From Onchocerca volvulus (Eukaryota; Nematoda; Chromadorea; Rhabditida; Onchocercidae), in NCBI GenBank assembly GCA_000499405.2, contig HG738137.1, positions 27,773,756 to 27,837,755 on the forward strand: a DNA stretch of 64,000 bases. The letters run 5' to 3'. The notes under the pieces are model-generated. The model saw only the letters and a program-made list of their open reading frames with translations, ran no database searches and was not told the DNA's origin. Below are positions 12,380-23,450 of the stretch, in pieces (the stretch's first letter is position 1; the number at the start of each line of letters is the position of its first letter). A program made the position numbers and the translations under genes.

Positions 12380-12930
12380 AAAATCCTCAATTTTTCTTCC
12401 TTTTTTTTCCGATTTTTTTTCCCATTATCTCGAATTTTTGAACAAAATTGCGTTATAATAGTTATATTTGAATAATAAAATTAGTAAGCTGAAAAATCGT
12501 AATTCGAAAAATTTCTTCTTTTAGCATATTTAAATTTGTTGAATATCTTACAATTAATCAAATAAAATGAAAGTAAAATGTGCTTGGCTCAATAATCTAA
12601 AGATGTGTATTTTTTTTATAAATTCAAAAACTTTTTTTCTCTGATAAGGTTAACATAAGAGGTCATAACCTCTGCATAATTATGCAATCCTTTATCAAAA
12701 ATACTTTTGATAGACAGAGACTACAAGTTCTTGGTAAAGTTTAAAAAAAAGACAAAAACCTGCCATAAAACTTCACAAATATAAAGCTCTATAAAATATA
12801 CTGCTTTTGAAAAGATCAATTATTGATAGTGAATCGATCATAAAATTTTGCTTTACAAATTCAATGTTAGAAATTGCAAATTTCAGGAGAATCCATTGTG
12901 ATATCAATTTTTGTAAATTGATTTTGGTAA
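12380..12930 (+). pseudogene. Decayed partial duplicate of the 8.3-11.2 kb gene
   Basis: The segment aligns with 8417-8985. Shared blocks include TTGCGTTATAATAG, AATAATAAAATTAGT, ATAAAATGA-AGTAAAATGT, CTTG-CTCAA-AA-CTAAA, and GAGAATCCATTG-GATATCAATT. About 55 bp of exon 2 are missing, and the exon 3 part ends after a few codons, so no product can be made. It keeps TTTCAG in front of the exon 3 homologue, where the active copy has TTTTGG. Confidence 0.7.
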
Positions 12931-13920
12931 AAACTCTTCAATGTCGCAAATTTATTGTGAGACAAATTTTTGCAATTTTGCGAATTCATTTTGATAAAAA
13001 CTTTTTTTTTTTTACATTTTTATCGTGAAAAGTAACTGATTCAATAATAATAAAACAAACAAAGATTGCTCTAAGAAAAATGATACTAAGATTAAATTTC
13101 AATAAATTTGACATGTTCTTTCTTCTTTTCATATATTTTCAATCATCTAACATGAAGAAATGAACAAACGAAATATTCGATTTATCATATTTAATTGGAC
13201 TTTTTATATTTAATATATTTTGCATCCATTTCATTTCTGAAATGAGCAAAAATTGCATCTTTTCATTTGAAAAATTTAATTTTCCTCATTTAAATGACAA
13301 TTTTTAAGATAATTCATTGTTTTACAACCAATAAACATATCAGTAAGTCATACGGATATATTTCCTAGTGTTATTGATATTGTCATTGGAACAAATTTAA
13401 TGACGGAGTAGAATTTTAATTAGCAAAGCTTTCAATTATTGGAAATTCGGAAATATTTAAAATTAATAATACATTAATTAAGAATATTATCGAAATTTTA
13501 ATTTATTCGTAAATTTGAATAAAATGCTTCTCAAAAATTTTGCATATCACTTTGAAATCATGGTAATAATTATTGATAAATGTAAAAGTCTTCAATGTTT
13601 TTACTGTTGATGAGAAATGTTTTTAATTAATGCATTAATAATTCTAGATCTTTGAATTTTCAATTGAAAATCTTGCTAAATAAGATTTTTACTCCACCAT
13701 TATATTATTACTATTATTATTATTATTTTATACTTGAATATTCTTGTAATCATTGAAATTTAAATACAAAAATTTTAATTTAATGATTCCAACTGATTCA
13801 TTCATTGATTTCCTACAGTTAATCACCCGTTTTAATCAATTTTCTACCTTATTTACCCGCCAAGTTCGAGAAAAAAAAGTGATAAAATCACATTTATTCT
13901 TTTATGAAATGATGACATAA
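12931..13920. other. Intergenic, no gene seen
   Basis: AT-rich; a short run of ATT triplets is at about 13702-13727. Confidence 0.5.
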
Positions 13921-13924
13921 TTGA

Positions 13925-16900
13925 TTAATTAAGAGGAAAAAAAAAAGAAAAACAAAAACTTCGCACAAGATTTACGATATAGCCTATTCAAATATTTATT
14001 TTAATTTAATTTTTAATTAAATACTTCGATTATTCTTCTTAATTAATAATTCAAAAAAAAAAAAAAACATACGATAAGGATTTTGAGGATCAAAGCCCAT
14101 AACATGTGTTGGACAATAATCTAAATCATCCGTATTTTGTGTAAACACAAGAATTACAGTGAAAGATAGCAACAACAGAGCAATAAATGTCAAAATTCCT
14201 ATAGCCAAAAATTTCATTCCATTATTTCTCTATAATTATTATTTTCTTTTCTTTTTTTCCAAAAATTAATTTGTAAGTTAAAATTAGATTGCAGAATTTT
14301 GATTTCAACAATACAAATAATTAATGAAATTATGCATTGTAAATGATTGTTCATTCTGATACATTTCAAATTTTATTTGATATCTAAGAAAATCTTAGCA
14401 ATCATTTCTGAAATTAAACTGAAGAATGATTATTGGCATTTAAATATTTTTAATATAAAAAAGTTCTCAATTTGATAATTAAATCTTTTTAAGACTTATT
14501 ATTTATTTAGAAAAAAACATTTTACATTTAAGCCACGAAAATTTCTTTGACACTAATTTTAATTTGGTTAAAGCATTTCCTAGATTCTTTTATTTTTCAA
14601 AATTTCGTAATTTTGAAAAATGAAATATTATCTACCAGATGATAGCGATGTAAGAATTCAACGACACGTGGTATTGAAATACGATCAGCACGATCAACCA
14701 ATGTTAAATTGGAAAAATCGGAATCCAACGGCCATGCATCACGATCAGTTATCTAACAAATTTAAAAATTTTGCTTATTTCTGCAAATTTTTTTTTTTTT
14801 TAATTAACAAAATTATTGTTATTATTAATGAGATTCTTGAGAAAAACTTGCGAAATAAATTCAAATAAAAAAATGAATGATGCAATATTTATCTTGTAAC
14901 ATTAAATTAATTAAAACTGATTCCGTATTTCCTGAAAATTTGCAACTAAAACAATTAAAATTATTAATAATAATAATAAATGAAATGATGTAATTTAAAT
15001 CTAAAACATAAATTTTTTTTCAACTTTTATAACTTTCGTTGCAATTTTATTAGTCATGTTAATTTATCGAAACTTAGCCAAATTTATTAGTGGCACCAGA
15101 ATTATTTAAAATGTAATGCTTTCAACATTTCCTACAATTCCTTATTAATTACAAATTCGTCAAAAAAATAAGTGAGATTTAATTTAATTTTTAAAAAATC
15201 ATTTAAAATTTAATTTAAGGAAAATTTTTTTTTTAATCAAAGTGAACAATTTTTGCTATTTTTTACTTCATTTTTCTGTTTATAACCTCAAGAATATTTG
15301 TATTCTATAAAGCATGAAATATTAGAATACCAATAATTTCAAAATTTGTAAAATATTTGATGGAATACGATTAGAATCAATGATATTCCGCCAGCTATCA
15401 TTGATATATAAATGTGTTGATGTTGTTTGATCACTTTGTATGATACCAAATGATAATGTTTTCCCATTTTCAGGCTAAAAAAAGTACATTTCTTATGCAA
15501 AATCCTCAATTTTAAATTAAAATTTAAATTTTAAATTTAAATTTTTAATTAAAAATTTTTAAAATTTTAATCAAAAGATATTTTTAAATTTTAATTCTTA
15601 CAAAAAGGAAAAAAGGTTATCCATGAAAAATTATTTTTCGATTATGTTTTATAAAAATTTAATGAAATATCACTAAAATTCCAGTCATCGACCATTCATT
15701 AAAAAGTAATTGATTCATAATTTGATCATCTTATGTCTTAACTTTTTAATGCAAAATATTCAAATTATAAACGAAACATATTAATAGATTTTCCCGAAAT
15801 AATATCCTCTTATCAGTTAACAGAAAAAAAAAAAAATTACAATTCGTCTAACTTCAATTTCAATCTATTTGTTGATAACTAATGAAGTGAATGTCATTCT
15901 AGTTTGTTTAAAAAAAAACTCTTAAAATTTTAATGATAAACAAGCAAATAATTATAAAAAATAATGATAAACAAAGGAAAGAAGAAAATTATCTAACTTG
16001 AAATTTTGGATAATTATCATATTTTGATAATGTTTGCTCATAACGTTGTTTAGCATAATATAAAACCTCAATATTATGATTAACAATTAATGAAAATAAA
16101 AAATTCTTTTAATTTGAAAGTTTGACCAGTAGATAGTCTCAAAAAATAATTTAGGGATGATTAGCACTATCACATTGCCAAGCTATATTTGATATTTAAT
16201 TAGTCAAAGCTATTAATAAATAATTATCATATTAAATCTCTAAAGAAACAATAACAATTTATGTTTCAAAAATTAATTAAACACCAGGAAATTATTTCAA
16301 CTAGTTTTTTTTTAATCTGAATTCGTATTCTTTTTAAATTTATTTTATCAGTCAAGCATACAATTATCAGTAAATATTATTAGAATTACTAAGAAAAAAG
16401 AATAGCAATTTTTTTTATCTCATCGAAAATTTGAATAATTATTTAATTTATCGTTTACTAAACATTAAGATATAACAACAATAAATATAACGGAATAGTT
16501 TGTTAATTAATATTATTAAATGGTAAATTTATCTAAAATAGTTTTCTAATTCAATTGACCTTTAATCTTTCAATTTTTATATTAAATAAAATTTAAAAAG
16601 AGAAAAAAACGGAGAATTTTTTAAAAAATTAATCAATAGTTGTTTTCATGCAATACTTTTAAATCTTTTTTTTCCTCAATAGTTGGATTATCCTTTATTA
16701 GTATGGAATTGATGTATGATTCGGCTTTTTTAAGCCATTTCATATCACCCGGTCTATCCAGAAAAACTGGAATGTTATCAGCATCACAAGTTGCTATCAT
16801 ACGTGGATCCATTTTATAATTCAGTATTGTTCTCGATATTAATATTTCGATATCACTAAAAATCAAACGACAGCATAGTTTAAATTTTTAGAATTATTCA

Positions 16901-19900
16901 AAAATAATAAAATATTCATGAAATATTACTACTAATAATAATAATTGCCGAAACTATAAAAAATTTTTTCCAGATATAAATAATGGTTAAATTTTTATTT
17001 ATTATTATTATGCCGTGAAAGTTACGCAAGGGCGAAATTAATCCGTTTATTTAGTTCCTTATTGATTCGAATAGCAAATTGTTCATCTCCACGAATACGC
17101 GTATCACGTACGTCTGGTATCGTTGTTTCCGTCAAACGATGATCGTATTCATCATGACGAGGCTGCATTTTCCAATCATTTTGCCACGAATCGGGTGACT
17201 TAAACAAAATTTTTCAAAGTTATGTTCAATTAATTAATTAATTTTCCATGGTTACATTCAGTTGATCAGCGCAGGATGTTTTTTTATTGATCAGTAATAT
17301 TAGATTAAATATGAGGCACTGCAACAAAATTTGATTATTTCTGACGACATTAAAAGTAAGTATAAATGAAATAAATATAAACATTCAGGATTTTCTAAAT
17401 ACAATGGAAATGTGGGATTAAACCTAACTTTATTAAATTCTTAGATTAATTTAATTCTAACCGTAGTAGCAGTGGACATTTTTGTAATCGTAGAATATCC
17501 GGAAACCGATTCGATGCTAGGAGGATAGTTATTAAGTGGCCAATGATCCAAAGAAATCTGAAAAAAAAAGGAGGAAAATTTGGCATCAGAACATATCATA
17601 ACTGAGCAACTAAATAAATAAATGAAAAATTAATAAATAAATAAAAAATTGCTGAAAAATGAGCAAGAAAAAAAAAGAAATAAGTAGAAAAGATAGATAA
17701 ATATATCAATAAATGAAGTTAATTTTGCAAAACTTTCTAATTTTAAAAACATATTATTGCATAAGATATCAATTTTAGTCATCCAGAATGGTGCATTTTA
17801 ATTTCTCGGATTAAAAATTTGAAAATTATCATTTCATTATAAAAAATTGACGATTACCTGTCTTTTACTGTATACTTTTGTTTCACCAAAAATTGTTGTA
17901 GCCTGTGGTTTATTTGCATATCTGGAAGGCATAACGCGTAAATGACGCAATTTGTTACCTTCTTGCTAAAAAATTTTTCATTTAGAAAAAAGAAAAACTG
18001 AAATTAAAGTTTTTATTTAGGGAATAATCACAACTTATTTAATACTGAAGCAATTGACAAAATATTGATGTTCAATTGAGACTATAAAAACTATTACTGT
18101 TCCTGGCAAGCAATTTTGTTTTCAGGAAATAATTAGTCATTTCAATGATTTAATCTGTAAGTAGTTTAAATTTTTAATTTCATATGCATAATAATGCAAC
18201 TTAGCAGCGAAATTATGTAAACTGCTTCAATTTAAGTAAATTGTGACTATTTTCTAAATATAAATTTTAATTTCATTTTTTTTTTTAAATGTCACAACAA
18301 TTCTGTGTTTTATAAATTCTATGTCCTAATAGGCTGAGATTACAAAAGATAGTTACTAAAATTAAATTAAATAATTATAAAGGAACTATTATGCTTTAAA
18401 GATGTATTCCATGTGATTTTAGAATTCTGTAAATTTTAAAGAAAAATCAGAAGATTAAATTGTAGGATACTGTAAAATGGTTTTAAAGAAATAGTAAAAC
18501 AACTTACAACAGCATAATTGATATCATCATAAACAATATTTATACCATTTTTATTTATTACTCGCATGAAATAGTAATGAAAACCAACCCAAATTGGATA
18601 ATCAATTAATTCGTTGCATAAATCCGATATAGTTATTCCTTTTAAGGCTATTAACCTATTTTGAACAATTTTTTGAAATAATTAAATAAACAAAATTTTT
18701 AAAAAAAACACTTAAATTTATATTGATTAATTTTGCAAAATGCGTTTTTCGCCGGAAAAATCGCCGTGTAAATGTGGAAATTCACCAAAATATGGTCGAA
18801 TATTTTTCTTAGGACCCAATTCGAATGTATGTACCCGTTTTTTGAGATTAGGGTCATAGGTCATCAGTTATTAGTTAATTTTGCAAACTGTGTTGTTCGC
18901 CGGAAAAATCGCTGTATAAATATGGAAATTCAAGAAAATATAGTCGAAAACTTTTTTTAGGACTCAGTTTGAAGGTACGTTAGCGTTTTTTGAAATTAGG
19001 GGTCATAGGTCATCAGTTGTTAATTAATCTATCTTATCTTTTTATCAATCACATCCTATCTTATTCTATCATTTTTGCAAAATTTTTTTAATTAAAATAC
19101 TAGTATTATTAAATTTTGAACAAGATAAGATTGATTATTTAAAAATTTATGAATAATCAAATAACAAAAGAGACGAAAAGATGCGGCTAGAATGAGTTTT
19201 TTCGTCTTTTTTTCTTTTTCAATAATGGAGCAAATTTTTAATTAAATTAGGGAACTGGAAATCTACTATGAAATGAATCGAATGGCATCACATTTTCTGG
19301 CCCGCTAAAGGTATTTAATAATATTCCTTTAAAAATATTAGATTTTCTTGACCATTAAAAACCATCCAGAGATATCTCCTAAGATTGAATTTAATTTTAG
19401 CCAAGAAATAAATAAAAAAAAAAAAACCTTGTAGCAGAATAACGCTTAAATGGTACTGTTTTACGTATTTTATGCTGTAATGTAGCATAATTACTCATTC
19501 GTTTCCGGGCACGAACCCAATGTTTGTGATTTGATATAAAGGTCTAGAAATGATAATTGATAACAAATTTTCAGGATAAATTACATATATATTGGATTAT
19601 TCAGAAAAAAAGAAATGATAGTTATAACTCTTTTTATTTGTTACAGATATTTTTCTTCATTTCAGTCAAATAAAAAGTTAAAAATTAAATAAAAAAATGA
19701 ACAAAAAAAAAAAAAAAAAATTCAAAAATTACGTAGAAAAAATATATCTCAGATTTCTTTGACCGTAATCATTAAGATTAATCGCAAACACTATGAAATT
19801 ACGTAATAAATTGATTTAATTAGTAGAAAATTGGAAATTTAGAAATGAATCACTAGATTATATTAGTAACATAAATTCAAAAAAATTTCACCAAATTTCT

Positions 19901-21942
19901 TATCTAAAAACTCCCATTTAAAACAGATTTTTGTTCCTGCAAAACTTCTTATTTGAAATGAATTTTTAGATTTTTTACCTATTTTCTATTCCAATCAAGA
20001 TTTTCCTACAAATGATCGGAAATTTTGGAAGAAGCAAGTATGAAAGATTTAGCATATTAATAAACAAATTTTTCAACAAGCCGAAATAATGAATTGAAAC
20101 AAACTGATGATACCAGAATAATGCATCAGATTTCTAAAAATATGAAAATTAGGAAAAATTTAATTGAAACATCGTAATATATACCTTTATTTGTTTAGCA
20201 ATATTATTTTTCTCCAAATTTTTCTCAATATTTTGAAGTCTTTTTTGTTGATAAGCCCGAATATCAGCAATATCACGGTCGATTAATATTTTTATCATTG
20301 ATGGTCCACGTTTCTATAAAAATTTTACTAATATGATGAATTTATTGTCTATTAAATTGATTATCATCTGCTTGTTATTCTAATCATTAATGCTTATCAC
20401 TTAATGCGATCTTTTTCGTCAAATAAAAAACTAGAAAAATCAATTTAGTTTTTTTCTAATCTGATATTTAAAAGATTTTTTATTGCTCAGTATCAACGCA
20501 AAGAATTAAACTATTGCCCAGAAATAGGATATATTCCAACAACCTGTTCTCTTGCATATGATGCTAAAAAGGTTGGTAGCACTTTATGATCTTTCATTGA
20601 TCGTAAATTTGGTCGAAATCCACCACCTGTGACATGCTGTAGTTCCAATTTACGATTATAATCACCATGTAGTACTGATACTGTTCTGAAAGAATAACTA
20701 TTCCCATAATTTTCAAATTTATACAAATTTCATTTAAAAAATAAGAATTCTGTCCAGCATTCAAATGATTTGGCTTCGCAATATGCAATAAAAGTTGAAT
20801 TTCCCAAATTTTATTTATAATATATTTATCAAAGTTCATTTATGAGATATCGATAAAATGTTAAAATTATAAATTAAATAATAAAAAATAAAAAGGAAAT
20901 TTTTTTCTTGCATACGAAATGAAATCATTTATTTCATGGAAATCACCACGATTCATAATATCATCCGGAATAATACCCATATAATAAACTTTTGCATTAA
21001 AGTTATCAATCGCATATATCTATAAAAATATGATATTATCAATTTAAGAATTTTTTTCAAATATTTGAGATTTTATCAAAATTACTGAGTGAATACTTAA
21101 TTACCGTATGAATAGAATTTGCAACACAATTATTGTCTTTTATTAATTTTTTTATCAGCTTGTTAATTTCAGGTAACCTATTTTTTTAAGTAATTTATGG
21201 ATTAATTTCAGGTAATTTACTTTTCTACTAAAGTATAATCGTTAAAATTATCTTGAACTCTGACATACGCTTGTTTAAGTGATTGTTTTCATTTTTTATA
21301 CTTTAATAGAAAAAATTACCGCATTAAATTGAATTCAAAATGCTTTATATCTCTTTTAAAAAATAAATCAAGAAAATTTGCATTGTTAATTGAATACAGC
21401 ATAAAATTTACATCACTGATACGTTGATAAATTTTATAAATAAACCATCGATTAGACACTTTATGAAAATAGACTCGATACGGTTCGTTTTCCGGATAAT
21501 AACTGTAATTTTGATATGTTTGGTTTTATGTTTCTAGAAAATGAAATTGTCACTTTTAATTTCAATCCTTCATTTTATATTTTAAATTAAGTCTAAATTT
21601 CAGTCAACATAAATAACACTTACTACTCCGCATAGCAATATTGTTCAGGTAGAAGTTTCAATCGAAAATATTTGACTTCCGAAATATCTTTTGGTTCCAT
21701 CTCTGCTTGTGAAGCAATCCATTTCGAATACTGAAATTAGAATTATCATCACGAAAATATATAAGATAAAATAATTATACTGAAACTCATAATTACATTA
21801 AATTAGAATGAATATCATTTTAATCTTTAAACTAATGCAATAAAAATACCTTAAGTTCCTTTGATAAATTTACAGAGTTGTTTCGTAAAATAAGCTCTAC
21901 TTGATGTTTACCAACTTTCAGCTTTCCTCCTGATTTCGACAT
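13925..21942 (-). CDS. Large unrecognised protein with C-terminal membrane segment, about 760 aa
   Basis: Exons in order: 21850-21942, 21624-21730, 21320-21502, 21105-21177, 20916-21019, 20544-20685, 20185-20313, 19428-19543, 19267-19304, 18508-18647, 17858-17965, 17462-17557, 17026-17198, 16657-16855, 15998-16105, 15331-15474, 14636-14752, 14073-14229, 13925-13983. All phases agree and sum to 762 codons. It starts MSKSGGKLKVGKHQVELI. Visible parts: a Tyr-rich stretch (YYYPENEPYRVYF), GDFHEINDF, a Lys/Glu-rich probably helical part near residue 250, PRHDEYDHRL, and a membrane segment (LAIGILTFIALLLLSFTVIL) near residue 705 followed by a short tail. Weakest points: the junction 19267/18647 and the last two exons. 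A shorter form could stop at 16633 if the donor at 16656 is not used, in which case 13.9-16.1 kb would be a second gene. The family is not recognised. Confidence 0.65.
18721..19030. repeat. Two tandem copies of a ~150 bp GC-richer unit in an intron
   Basis: Copy 1 is about 18724-18872, copy 2 about 18875-19027. Each starts TTAATTTTGCAAA, has TTCGCCGGAAAAATCGC near the front, TGGAAATTCA-AAAATAT-GTCGAA in the middle, and ends GGGTCATAGGTCATCAGTT. The copies are roughly 80 percent alike by eye. They lie in the intron between the ninth and tenth exon of the large minus-strand gene. Confidence 0.8.
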
Positions 21943-22325
21943 ATTACTAAACTATATTAATTATAGATACCATTAATTTAAAAAATAGCATGTTTATCTA
22001 TATGTATGTTAACAAAATTTATTACAATAGATTAATCATTTATGGAATTAAACAATTACAAATTCAATCAATATTATTAAAATTTTTTAAACTTTATTTA
22101 GACTTTATTTATTTTTCAAACTTTATTTAGCAGTCAAGAAATACAATTTATGATTAAGATAATAATGCTTACAATATGACACATTTACATAAATTATTCC
22201 TATCCCCTCAAAAAAATTTTTGATAAATTTTATCATACTTTGACGAATTCCGATATGATAAAATATTGTTGCACAAATAACATAAACAATTCATATTTAA
22301 ACAACTAGCTGGACCCGACCATGTT
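21943..22325. other. 5' flank of the large minus-strand gene
   Basis: No coding potential is seen. No strong acceptor stands directly upstream of the ATG at 21942, so trans-splicing cannot be argued for this gene. Confidence 0.4.
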
Positions 22326-22577
22326 AGTCTATATAAATAAGAATGTTCGTTCGTTCAAACTCTTAAACCTTCGAAAGTTCTTAAAAATGCATCTTATCTA
22401 CATTAATTTCAAAATTTTAGATCATCGAAAGTTCTTATCTAATGTTTTGAAATTTTGATACAACGTTGCATTCGAATACGCGCATGTTTTTATATACTTT
22501 TTATAGACATCTGTTGCTGTGTCTCAATTACTGATGTGGAAAAGAAGAAATGAGAAATTAAGTGAAAAAGAGAAATC

Positions 22578-22648
22578 GCGCATGGCTGAAGATATTTTCT
22601 ATCGAAATTTCCTTGCATATTCGATGGGAAACATCTTCAGCCATGTGC
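22578..22648 (+). ncRNA. Pre-miRNA-like hairpin
   Basis: The 5' arm 22578-22606 pairs with 22620-22648: 28 of 29 positions pair, three as G-U, with one A-C mismatch at 22594/22632 and a 13-nt loop. The 71-nt size, single mismatch and compact loop fit a metazoan miRNA precursor. Three of four non-Watson-Crick positions are G-U only if the plus strand is the RNA, which favours this strand. I do not recognise the seed. An alternative is a simple palindromic transposon interior or an siRNA source. Confidence 0.5.
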
Positions 22649-22934
22649 ACTTTATATTTCTTCCATAAATCTGCTGGAGATGAAGGAGAGCAGGCGGTCA
22701 ATAATTGCAAACAACGCATGAATGTGATTCAGATGTGACCTGTTGCACGTGTCATTAATGCATACATCCTAGTACTGGTGTTCTCATAAATTCAGAGCCT
22801 GAAATGCACTGCGGAAAATGGCATGTGTAACGTCTGTGGGAAAAATCCGAAAGGGATAATTATTGTAAATAAGGAGTGGAAAAGTCAAGAAACGCGAAGA
22901 TAGTTTCGGAGAGACCAACAAGCTGATAAACATG

Positions 22935-23025
22935 TTTATTGCCAAAAGATAAACATTTTTATCACCAAAAGGATAAACATGTATGCCACCAGAAGGATAA
23001 ATCTGTTATCACCAAAAAGATATTC
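22935..23025 (+). repeat. Short tandem repeat of about 22-24 bp
   Basis: About four imperfect units of the type ATCACCAAAAGGATAAACAT follow one another (GCCAAAAGATAAAC, ATCACCAAAAGGATAAAC, GCCACCAGAAGGATAAA, ATCACCAAAAAGATA). Confidence 0.6.
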
Positions 23026-23450
23026 CTGATAGTTAACATCTCAACATTTCACACGATGAACATGAGCACTATTAGTAGATCGGAAAATGAGAGAACAAAG
23101 GTCCTTGTGTCAAGATATGAATAAGTGACTTATTTGTTCGAGAAAATGAGAATAATGTGGACGAAGGGAATAAAAAGGTAAACGTAGGTAGAAGATAGAA
23201 GGGTGGAAGGAGCAAAAAAGAGGCAAAATGGAAAGCGATAAAGATAAAGGAGGAGAAAGACAGGAGCGAGAGAGAAATATTATCGAAAAAGCATGCTTTT
23301 AACCTATCACAGGCGTGACATCTATACAATAGTAGTATATATTCAAAAAAACGCACTGCTCTAATGCAAGGTTGTGTCAAAATTTCAAAGTAATCGATGA
23401 GGAACTTTTAGAGATTTGAAATTAGTAATAATGAACATTTAAAAAGATTT

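Larger units (their letters stand above)
22326..23450. mobile_element. Composite repeat with inverted end modules, non-autonomous
   Basis: The left end (22328 on, TCTATATAAATAAGAATG) matches the terminal repeat of the element at 2900-3137. The part 22438-22490 matches that element in reverse, while 23340-23440 matches it forward (CAAAATTTCAAAGTAATCGATGAGGAAC against the 3060-3083 region). So two homologous modules face each other across about 850 bp of less AT-rich sequence. No protein-coding frame is credible; the open minus frame at 23072-23380 comes from a purine-rich tract. The interior holds a strong hairpin (22578-22648) and a short tandem repeat (22935-23025). Confidence 0.6.

Noticed and set aside
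14620..14868. Plus-strand frame starting MKYYLPDDSDVRIQ
   Set aside because: The minus strand of the same bases gives a better exon (14636-14752, SDFSNLTLVDRADRISIPRV) that joins its neighbours in phase.
20594..20839. Second minus-strand frame over the 20.5-20.8 kb exon
   Set aside because: Wrong frame; the exon 20544-20685 in the other frame fits both neighbours.
23072..23380. 102-codon minus-strand frame
   Set aside because: Produced by a purine-rich tract in the repeat (Phe/Leu/Ser runs); no splice or domain evidence.
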